DNA of 46,498 nt. It comes from Candidatus Omnitrophota bacterium (GTDB taxonomy: Bacteria > Omnitrophota > Gorgyraeia > Gygaellales > Profunditerraquicolaceae). Of this stretch, positions 40,596-46,498 are shown piece by piece. A program made the position numbers and the translations under genes. Under the pieces are notes generated by a model. It had not been told where the DNA came from, searched no databases, and saw nothing but the letters and a program-made list of their open reading frames with translations. The first letter of the stretch is position 1. Each line of letters opens with the position of its first letter. The stretch is taken from positions 1 through 46,498 of the forward strand of contig JAQTQG010000011.1 of assembly GCA_028712375.1 (NCBI GenBank), given 5' to 3'.

Positions 40596-41900
40596 ATGAG
40601 TCAGGAACTTTTAGCAATTATTGAACAAATCGAAAGAGAAAAAGGGATTAAAAAAGAAATTATGCTGGAGGCAGTGGAAAGCGCAATGCTGAGCGCGGCT
40701 AAAAGAGTAATTGATTTAAAGCCGGATGAAGAATTCAAAGTGGAGATTGACCGGGTAACCGGCCAGATCCGCGCTTTTCGTAATAATGAGCCGGTGACCA
40801 GTATTGATTTCGGCCGGATTGCCGCTTCTACTGCCCGTCAGGTAATTATTCAGAAAATGCGTGAAGCGGAAAAAGATGTGGTTTTTGGCGAGTTTCAAAG
40901 CCGCGTAGGTGAAATTGTCAGCGGAACAGTTTATCGTTTTGAAAAAGGCAATGTGATCGTTGACCTATTAGGTAAAGCCGAAGGTGTTTTACTTAAACGC
41001 GAACAATCACCTAAAGAAGAATTTAAGCAAGGCCAGCGGATCCGGGCTTATGTGGTAGAGGTAAAAAAAGATACTAAGGGGCCGCAGATTATTTTATCAC
41101 GCGCGCATCCGAATTTAGTTAAAGAATTGTTCGAATTAGAGGTTCCGGAAATCTATGAAGGGATTGTCGAGATTAGGGGCATATCCCGCCAGGCGGGCGA
41201 GCGCACTAAAATTTCTGTTTATTCCAAGAATGATAAAGTAGATGCCGTGGGTGCCTGTGTGGGGATGCGCGGCAACCGGGTGAGAAATATTGTTAATGAG
41301 CTGCAAGGAGAGAAAATCGATATCGTGCGTTTTAATGAAGATGTGCGTGAATACATCAAAGCTGCGCTTTCGCCGGCCAAAGTTTCGGAGATTAAACTGG
41401 ATAGGGAGACGATGAAAGCCGGAGTGATTGTTGATGATGATCAGTTATCTTTGAGTATCGGCAAGCACGGCCAGAATGTGCGTTTAGCTTCGCGGCTGGT
41501 GGGTTGGGAGCTGGATATCCGCACCAAGAGTATGATTGCGGCTGAGGCGCTTGGCGGCAAAAAAGAAGAAGTGGCTGCGGTTGCGCAGGAAGCAGCAGCG
41601 GATACTCAGGCAGAGCCAGTTAAGGTTAAGAAGGCCAAAAAAGAAACTAAAAAAGTATCTAAAAAGATAGCTAAGGCAGATACAAAAAAAGAAACCAAAA
41701 AGGAAATCAAAAAAGAAGGTTCCCTGGGGGATCTTTTGGGGATTGGCGAAAAGATTGCGGAGAGCTTAAAAGAAGCAGGTATTAAGAGCCTAGATGATAT
41801 AATTAAGCTGGAAGCGGAAGGTTTGACAAAAATCAAAGGAATTGGAGAGAAGAAGGCCCAGAAAATTATTGCAGAAGCCAAGAAGTTATCGAAGGCTTAA
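40596..41900 (+). CDS. nusA: Transcription termination/antitermination factor NusA
   Basis: NusA binds RNA polymerase and RNA and modulates pausing and termination. The 434-residue protein has the N-terminal polymerase-binding domain (about 1-125), an S1 domain (about 130-200), and KH1/KH2 (about 225-345) with DAVGACVGMRGNRVRNIVNELQGEKIDIV and SIGKHGQNVRLASRLVGWELDI. A Lys/Glu/Ala-rich linker (about 335-375) leads to a C-terminal helix-hairpin-helix region (GIGEKIAESLKEAGIKSLDDI and IKGIGEKKAQKII). The linker is low-complexity, like the N-terminus of the following infB. AAGGATTGGAGAA precedes the ATG. Confidence 0.96.
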   Translation: MSQELLAIIEQIEREKGIKKEIMLEAVESAMLSAAKRVIDLKPDEEFKVEIDRVTGQIRAFRNNEPVTSIDFGRIAASTARQVIIQKMREAEKDVVFGEFQSRVGEIVSGTVYRFEKGNVIVDLLGKAEGVLLKREQSPKEEFKQGQRIRAYVVEVKKDTKGPQIILSRAHPNLVKELFELEVPEIYEGIVEIRGISRQAGERTKISVYSKNDKVDAVGACVGMRGNRVRNIVNELQGEKIDIVRFNEDVREYIKAALSPAKVSEIKLDRETMKAGVIVDDDQLSLSIGKHGQNVRLASRLVGWELDIRTKSMIAAEALGGKKEEVAAVAQEAAADTQAEPVKVKKAKKETKKVSKKIAKADTKKETKKEIKKEGSLGDLLGIGEKIAESLKEAGIKSLDDIIKLEAEGLTKIKGIGEKKAQKIIAEAKKLSKA

Positions 41901-41933
41901 TATAAAGGTCTGCTAAAAATACCGGCAACCAGC

Positions 41934-41954
41934 CTCGCCACAAAACTTGGCGGG
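41934..41954 (+). other. Small hairpin between nusA and infB
   Basis: CTCGCCA (41934-41940) and TGGCGGG (41948-41954) form a 7-bp stem with one G-T pair and a 7-base loop, 15 bases before the infB ATG. There is no T run. It may affect infB translation or be chance. Confidence 0.3.
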
Positions 41955-41969
41955 CAAGAAAGAGAATAT

Positions 41970-44129
41970 ATGCCAAAAACTAAAAAAGAGAAAACAGCCG
42001 TAAAAAAATCGCAAGTTAAACCTAAAACAAAAGTAGAAGTGAAAGCTAAAAAGCCGATTACTAAAGCTCAAGATACACTTAAGCCTAAGCCGGCAGTTAA
42101 AGCGCTTAAACCCAAAGCGGTGGCTGTAAAGAAGCCTAAAGAGAAAGTTAAGCCTGTTTTAAAATCCGAAGTTAAGCATGAGATAAAAATTGAACCGAAG
42201 GTTGAAACCAAGGTTAAAATCGAAAATAAGCCTGCTGTAAAACCTGAGGTAAAACCGGAGATTAAATCTACGCACAAGCCGGAAATTAAGGTGCCGGCAG
42301 CTGAGGCGGAGATTAAGCCGGTGATCAAACCGGCTGTGGTGCCGGAAGTAAAAGCAGAGGTTAAGCCAGCTCCGGGAAAAGAGATTGAGCTGGAATTGCC
42401 GATTACGGTTAAAGATTTAGCGGTAAAATTGCAGGAGAAGTCGTCAGTTCTTATTAAGCATCTTATGGGGATGGGGGTAATGATTGGGATTAACCAGCCC
42501 TTGGATGAAGTGGTTTTAAATAAATTGTGTTTGAAGTATAATTTTGCTATCAAGAAAGCTTTGACTGCGGAGGAGCTGGCGTTACAGGAACATAAAAAAA
42601 TAGATGAGCTTGGGGAACTTAAGAGCCGCTCTCCGATTGTCACTTTTATGGGGCATGTTGACCATGGTAAAACTTCTCTTTTGGATGCTATTCGTAAAAC
42701 GAAAGTTACAGAAAAAGAGCACGGTGGCATTACGCAACATATCGGTGCTTATCGTGTAAGCCTTCCGCAAGGGGAAATTACATTCTTAGATACGCCCGGC
42801 CATGAAGCATTTACCGCGATGCGTGCCCGCGGCGCGAAAATTACGGATATTGTAGTCTTAGTGGTCGCCGCCGATGACGGAATTATGCCTCAGACTCAAG
42901 AAGCGATTGACCATGCGCGGGCCGCCGGAGTAGCGATTATTGTAGCGATTAATAAGATTGATAAAGCGCAGGCAAATTTGGATACAGTTAAAAAACAACT
43001 AGCTGCAGCCGGATTGAATCCCGAAGATTGGGGAGGAAAGACGATTACTGTTCCAGTTTCGGCTAAGACCGGCGCAGGAATTGACAGTTTGCTCGAGATG
43101 ATCTTATTGCAAGCGGAAATTATGGAATTAAAAGCTAATCCTGACCGCTTGGCTTATGGAGTAGTAGTTGAAGCCAGGATGGCTAAAGGCAGAGGGCCGG
43201 TAGCGACTTTGCTTATACAAAACGGTTCGTTGCATCTTAATCAAAATATAATTGTAGGTAATTTGTATGGGAAAATCCGGGCAATGCTTAATGACCGCGG
43301 GCAGGGAGTAACGGTGGTGGGCCCGGCAACCCCGGTAGAAGTTTTAGGGATTAGCGGAATTCCTCAGGTGGGAGAGCAGTTTTTTGTGATTGAAGATGAA
43401 AAACAGGCAAAAAGTTTAATTCAGGGGCGCGTGGAAAAAGAAAAACTTCAGCAGGTTAAAGAAGTCCATAGGGTAAATTTGGAAGAATTGCATACCCAGA
43501 TTGCCGCAGGTAAAATTAAAGAATTAAATTTAATTATTAAAGCGGATGTTCAGGGGTCCCTGGAAGCGATCAAAGATACTTTGGATAAGTTGAATGTTTC
43601 AGAGATAAAAATTAATATTATGCATATGGGAGCCGGCAATATTAATGCATCTGATGTAATTTTAGCAGTAGCTTCTGACGCGCTGCTCTTGGGATTTAAT
43701 GTTTCTGCCGATGAACCGGCAAAAGAATTAATCTCAAAAGAGGGAGTAGAGCTTAAAACATATAATATTATTTATGAATTGGCTAATGATATAAAAGCCG
43801 CGGTTGAGGGGATGCTTGACCCAAGGTTAAAGAAAGTATTTTTGGGTAGAGCGGAAGTCAGGAAAATGTTTAAACTTTCCCATTCCGGAATCATTGCCGG
43901 TTGTATGGTGACCAAAGGCAAGATTAACCGCAATTGCATGGTTACTGTGATGCGTAATGGCGCGGTTGCTTTTGAAGGTAAGATCTCCAGCCTCAAACGT
44001 TTTAAGGATGATGTGCGTGAAGTAGGTGAAGGATTTGAGTGCGGTATTGCAATCGGCGGCTTTGATCAATTGCTGGAAGGCGACATCATCGAAGCCTATG
44101 ATATAGAGAAAATAGCGAGAAGATTGTAA
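41970..44129 (+). CDS. infB: Translation initiation factor IF-2
   Basis: IF-2 brings initiator fMet-tRNA to the ribosome in a GTP-dependent way. The first 145 residues or so are a Lys/Pro/Glu/Val-rich low-complexity region with recurring KPEVK/KPEIK units. An IF2-N domain (about 150-200: [25 protein letters not shown]) follows. The G domain has GHVDHGKTS (G1), [16 protein letters not shown] (G3) and INKID (G4). The C-terminal domains include [13 protein letters not shown] and the tRNA-binding end [24 protein letters not shown]. The 719-residue length is ordinary. It closes the rimP-nusA-infB operon. rbfA and truB, frequent next genes, are absent. Confidence 0.97.
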   Translation: MPKTKKEKTAVKKSQVKPKTKVEVKAKKPITKAQDTLKPKPAVKALKPKAVAVKKPKEKVKPVLKSEVKHEIKIEPKVETKVKIENKPAVKPEVKPEIKSTHKPEIKVPAAEAEIKPVIKPAVVPEVKAEVKPAPGKEIELELPITVKDLAVKLQEKSSVLIKHLMGMGVMIGINQPLDEVVLNKLCLKYNFAIKKALTAEELALQEHKKIDELGELKSRSPIVTFMGHVDHGKTSLLDAIRKTKVTEKEHGGITQHIGAYRVSLPQGEITFLDTPGHEAFTAMRARGAKITDIVVLVVAADDGIMPQTQEAIDHARAAGVAIIVAINKIDKAQANLDTVKKQLAAAGLNPEDWGGKTITVPVSAKTGAGIDSLLEMILLQAEIMELKANPDRLAYGVVVEARMAKGRGPVATLLIQNGSLHLNQNIIVGNLYGKIRAMLNDRGQGVTVVGPATPVEVLGISGIPQVGEQFFVIEDEKQAKSLIQGRVEKEKLQQVKEVHRVNLEELHTQIAAGKIKELNLIIKADVQGSLEAIKDTLDKLNVSEIKINIMHMGAGNINASDVILAVASDALLLGFNVSADEPAKELISKEGVELKTYNIIYELANDIKAAVEGMLDPRLKKVFLGRAEVRKMFKLSHSGIIAGCMVTKGKINRNCMVTVMRNGAVAFEGKISSLKRFKDDVREVGEGFECGIAIGGFDQLLEGDIIEAYDIEKIARRL

Positions 44130-44205
44130 TTGTTATTAATAATATAGCGTAGAGATATAAAATTTATATTTCTACAAAATAATCAATTGAATACGGTTCT
44201 AAAAT

Positions 44206-45189
44206 ATGGCTAAAAAGCGAATATTCAGCGGAATGCGCCCTACAGGTAAGTTACATCTTGGACATTTAGTGGGCGCTTTGTCTAATTGGGCTAAATTACA
44301 GGATGAATATGAATGTTTCTTTATGGTTGCGGATTGGCATGCATTGATGTCGGAATATGAAAATCCCGCTGATCTTAAAGCCCACATTTTGGATAATGTT
44401 ATTGACTGGCTTGCTTGCGGGATCAACCCGGAAAGGTCGGTTATCTTCATTCAGTCAGAAATCCCTGAACACCTTGAGCTTTATTTTATCCTTTCCCTGA
44501 TTACTCCGCTGGGGCTGCTTGAACGCTGCCCTACTTATAAAGAACAACTACGCCAGATAGATAACCGCGATTTAAGTACTTATGCTTTTTTAGGGTATCC
44601 GGTTTTGCAGGCCGCCGATATTTTGCTTTATAAGGCGGATAGTGTCCCGGTAGGCGAAGATCAGCTGCCGCATTTAGAGTTGACCCGTCAGATTGTGCGT
44701 AAGTTTAATCATTTGTATAAGACAGAATGCTTTCCGGAACCTAAGGCTTTGCTTGCCCAGACTACACGGCTTTTAGGGTTGGATGGCCGTAAAATGAGCA
44801 AGAGTTATAATAATTATATCGCTCTTTCCGATACATCCGAGATTATTCGTAAAAAAGTTCAAGGGATGTTTACTGACCCGGAAAGGATTCGTGTTGCCGA
44901 TCGCGGGCATCCGGATAAATGTAATGTTTTTTCTTATTACGCGGCATTTTTCCCTCAGGCTAAGCAGCATGCCCATGAGCGTTGCGCAAAAGCGATGATC
45001 GGCTGCACGGATTGTAAAAAAGAATTAGCCGCTTTGCTGCTTGATTTGTTAGCCCCGATCCAGGAGAAAAGACAGGCTTTACAGAAAGATAAAAATTATC
45101 TTCAGGAGATTTTGTCCGCCGGCAGGCAAAAAGCATCGCTAGCGGCTGGGAAAACTATTTCGCAGGTGAAGAAGTTGCTCAATGTTTAA
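44206..45189 (+). CDS. trpS: Tryptophanyl-tRNA synthetase
   Basis: A class I synthetase of 327 residues charging tRNA-Trp. It has FSGMRPTGKLHLGHLVGAL with the HIGH-type HLGH (17-20), GVLIL-like membrane-free Rossmann segments with VADWHALMSEYE, the DLPSYxFLGYPVLQAADILLYKA-type segment, GEDQLPHLELTRQI, and the KMSKS loop (196-200) in LDGRKMSKSYNN. No clear Shine-Dalgarno sequence precedes the ATG at 44206, and the upstream 76 bases are AT-rich with an imperfect ATATAAA/TTTATAT palindrome. A T-box was not recognised. The stop lies one base before the ATG of the first small frame in the tandem repeat. Confidence 0.97.
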   Translation: MAKKRIFSGMRPTGKLHLGHLVGALSNWAKLQDEYECFFMVADWHALMSEYENPADLKAHILDNVIDWLACGINPERSVIFIQSEIPEHLELYFILSLITPLGLLERCPTYKEQLRQIDNRDLSTYAFLGYPVLQAADILLYKADSVPVGEDQLPHLELTRQIVRKFNHLYKTECFPEPKALLAQTTRLLGLDGRKMSKSYNNYIALSDTSEIIRKKVQGMFTDPERIRVADRGHPDKCNVFSYYAAFFPQAKQHAHERCAKAMIGCTDCKKELAALLLDLLAPIQEKRQALQKDKNYLQEILSAGRQKASLAAGKTISQVKKLLNV

Positions 45190-45190
45190 T

Positions 45191-45235
45191 ATGAACCCCG
45201 CACCTTCTAATTATTCATCATTTTTAAAGCATTAA
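45191..45235 (+). CDS. Putative uORF in repeat copy F1 (14 residues)
   Basis: ATG at 45191 starts MNPAPSNYSSFLKH and stops at 45233-45235. It begins one base after the trpS stop codon, a geometry that allows reinitiation. Not proven to be translated. Confidence 0.35.
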   Translation: MNPAPSNYSSFLKH

Positions 45236-45291
45236 GGTTTAAGGGGTAAGTATAAGTAGGATACTGAATACAAAAGAAGGTGCGTGGTGAA
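45191..45291 (+). repeat. RTGAA-flanked inverted-end repeat, copy F1 (upstream of a tandem pair)
   Basis: ATGAA at 45191-45195, left arm CCCCGCACCTTCT and right arm AGAAGGTGCGTGG (one mismatch) ending at GTGAA 45287-45291. At 92 bases the core is longer than in other copies because of an interior insertion around 45240-45270. Its right GTGAA is also the left flank of copy F2. Confidence 0.9.
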
Positions 45292-45343
45292 CCCTGCAGC
45301 TTCCAGGTATTCAATTATTAAAATTATATGGTTAATGTATTAA
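45287..45343 (+). CDS. Putative uORF in repeat copy F2 (18 residues)
   Basis: GTG at 45287 starts MNPAASRYSIIKIIWLMY and stops at 45341-45343. Its Shine-Dalgarno sequence (GAAGG) is the right arm of copy F1, exactly as a host gene would be served. Several codons differ from the other copies while Met-Asn-Pro-Ala, Tyr8 and Ser9 remain. Confidence 0.38.
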   Translation: MNPAASRYSIIKIIWLMY

Positions 45344-45366
45344 TAAGAAAGAAGGTGCGGGGTGAA
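45287..45366 (+). repeat. RTGAA-flanked inverted-end repeat, copy F2 (downstream of a tandem pair)
   Basis: GTGAA at 45287-45291 (shared with F1) and GTGAA at 45362-45366 bound a core with left arm CCCTGCAGCTTC and right arm GAAGGTGCGGGG (two mismatches). The right GTG is the scpA start. The interior TATTCAATTATTAA and GGTTAATGTATTAATAA follow the pattern of copies A, B and D. Confidence 0.9.
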
Positions 45367-46135
45367 TTATAAAATCCGCCTGGATATGTTTGAAGGACCG
45401 TTGGACCTTTTGTTATATTTGGTTAAAAAGGACCATCTTAATATTTATGATATTCCGATTGCCAAAGTTACTCAGCAGTATCTGGAGTATATTAATTTAA
45501 TGCAGCTTTTGGATTTAAATATTGTAGGTGAATTTCTGGTAATGGCGGCTACGCTTATGCAGATAAAATCTAAGATGCTGCTTCCCGCCGAAGAATTGGC
45601 CGCCCTGGAAGAAGAAGAGGATCCCCGCGCGGAATTAGTCAAGCGGCTCTTGGAGTATGAAAAGTTTAAGCAAATCGCTGAAAATCTGAAACAAAGGGAG
45701 GCTAGCCAGCAGGAAGTTTTTAAGCGCCCTAAAAGCGAAGAACCGCTTGATAATAAATCTCTTGATAAGCAGGAAGTGACTTTTGAAGCCAGTATTTTTG
45801 ATTTGATTAATGCTTTTTCGCAGGCGTTAAAAGATGTCCCCCGGGAAGTGTTTTATGAGGTAATTAAAGATCAATATACGGTTGAGCAGAAAGTCCATGA
45901 TATTTTGCATCTGCTTTTAGTGGAAACAGAGGTGAAGCTTTCCGGGTTATTTAGTAAAACCAAGAGTAAGCTGGAGATTGTAGTGATCTTTTTGGCGATT
46001 CTGGAACTGGCTAAGATGAAAGAGATTGTTGCCCGGCAAAATGTAGAATTTGAAGATATTATTATATCCAGAAATAAAGACAATATTATCCCCTATGAGC
46101 GAAGAGACCAGACACACACTGCTGAAAGCCAATAA
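45362..46135 (+). CDS. scpA: Segregation and condensation protein A
   Basis: ScpA is the kleisin subunit of the bacterial SMC condensin. The 257-residue protein begins [42 protein letters not shown], the family's N-terminal signature, has [15 protein letters not shown], an acidic linker ([31 protein letters not shown]) and a C-terminal winged-helix region with [16 protein letters not shown]. Its GTG start and Shine-Dalgarno sequence come from repeat copy F2. scpB, usually next to scpA, is not present. ruvB starts inside its 3' end with a 41-base overlap. Confidence 0.95.
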   Translation: MNYKIRLDMFEGPLDLLLYLVKKDHLNIYDIPIAKVTQQYLEYINLMQLLDLNIVGEFLVMAATLMQIKSKMLLPAEELAALEEEEDPRAELVKRLLEYEKFKQIAENLKQREASQQEVFKRPKSEEPLDNKSLDKQEVTFEASIFDLINAFSQALKDVPREVFYEVIKDQYTVEQKVHDILHLLLVETEVKLSGLFSKTKSKLEIVVIFLAILELAKMKEIVARQNVEFEDIIISRNKDNIIPYERRDQTHTAESQ

Positions 46136-46498
46136 TCCTATTATTGTTGATACGAAGGAGTCCGAAGAGGATGTTGTTCTGAATATATCCTTAAGGCCGA
46201 AAAAGTTTGCTGAATTTGTCGGCCATAAGGATATTGTGGATAATTTAAAGATTTCTATCCAGGCGGCCAAAGAGAGAAATGAACCGTTGGAGCATGTGCT
46301 TTTGAGCGGGCCTCCGGGGTTAGGCAAGACATCTTTATCCCACATTATCGCGCATGAGATGGGCGCGAAAATTACCGCTACCAGCGGGCCGGCGATTGAT
46401 CGGGCCGGTGACTTAATCGGTATATTGACTAATCTGGAGCAGGGGGATATTCTTTTTATCGATGAAATACACCGGATGTCCAAGGTGGTGGAGGATTT
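46095..46498 (+). CDS. ruvB: Holliday junction helicase RuvB, 3' end cut by window
   Basis: RuvB is the AAA+ motor for Holliday-junction branch migration. The visible 134 residues include [23 protein letters not shown], Walker [35 protein letters not shown] and Walker [10 protein letters not shown], diagnostic of RuvB. The ATG at 46095 is the first in-frame start and overlaps scpA by 41 bases. The short N-terminal extension (about 33 residues before LRPKKF) is normal for the family. The gene continues past the window. Confidence 0.95.
   Translation, partial: MSEETRHTLLKANNPIIVDTKESEEDVVLNISLRPKKFAEFVGHKDIVDNLKISIQAAKERNEPLEHVLLSGPPGLGKTSLSHIIAHEMGAKITATSGPAIDRAGDLIGILTNLEQGDILFIDEIHRMSKVVED

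Noticed and set aside
41970-42400. Low-complexity repeats at the IF-2 N-terminus as an unusual feature
   Set aside because: Charged, Pro/Ala-rich N-termini of variable length are common in bacterial IF-2, so this is ordinary.
42068-42730. Minus-strand open frame opposite the infB N-terminus
   Set aside because: It arises from the repetitive Lys/Pro/Glu codons of IF-2 read backwards and is not an independent gene.
44130-44205. T-box or promoter upstream of trpS
   Set aside because: Only an AT-rich imperfect palindrome was visible. No T-box stem or antiterminator sequence, and no convincing -35/-10 pair at normal spacing.

Overview
The window holds about 42 protein genes, all on the + strand, in tight or overlapping order. 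I saw no tRNA, rRNA, CRISPR array, transposase or phage gene. The content points to an uncultured Gram-negative bacterium. It carries a Kdo supply pathway (kdsA, kdsB, kdsC, kdsD), a heptose kinase, several heptosyltransferase-family proteins, lpxK, an LpxL-type acyltransferase and lptB. The unusual domain fusions and the DUF4912/GH57 pair suggest Candidatus Omnitrophota (OP3) or a neighbouring PVC-type lineage. That placement is inference from gene content, not from a marker tree.

Layout. 1-3134: a UbiA-type prenyltransferase cut by the window edge, a guanine-deaminase-like enzyme, OsmC, a STAS-PilZ protein and a HAD phosphatase. 3180-12811: an envelope glycan block with lpxK, an LpxL-ELM1 fusion, a GT4-GT9 fusion, GT4, GT9 and a GT9-GT9 double protein. 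12894-19684: a new transcription unit with an unrecognised conserved gene, heptose kinase, kdsB, kdsA, kdsD, kdsC, an LptC-LptA fusion and lptB. 19685-21497: a structured leader, a trigger factor without its PPIase domain, and clpP. 21565-28857: serine biosynthesis (aminotransferase and serA), a secreted degenerate phosphoesterase/thioredoxin protein, a homocitrate-synthase-like enzyme and purA. 28877-30076: a promoter, an OmpA-type lipoprotein, a small coiled-coil protein and a terminator. 30135-38851: DUF4912, GH57, uppS, cdsA, dxr, rseP, ispG and a CpaF-type ATPase. 38853-46498: proS (no editing domain), rimP, nusA, infB, trpS, scpA and the start of ruvB.

The most unusual signal is a family of seven short repeats (cores mostly 71-76 bp, one 92 bp) at 6342-6422, 8528-8608, 16489-16571, 27513-27593, 34198-34282 and a tandem pair at 45191-45366. 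Each has inverted ends of the form CCCGCACCTTC / GAAGGTGCGGG and lies between direct RTGAA pentamers (decayed on the left of the first copy). All copies have the same orientation. The right end provides the Shine-Dalgarno sequence and the GTG or ATG start codon of the next gene, and the left arm is complementary to that ribosome-binding site. The left RTGAA opens a tiny reading frame in six of seven copies, with a recurring peptide beginning MNPAPS and tyrosine at position 8. It may be a mobile leader cassette that captures start codons and places genes under uORF/hairpin translational control. This is a hypothesis built from the sequence alone.
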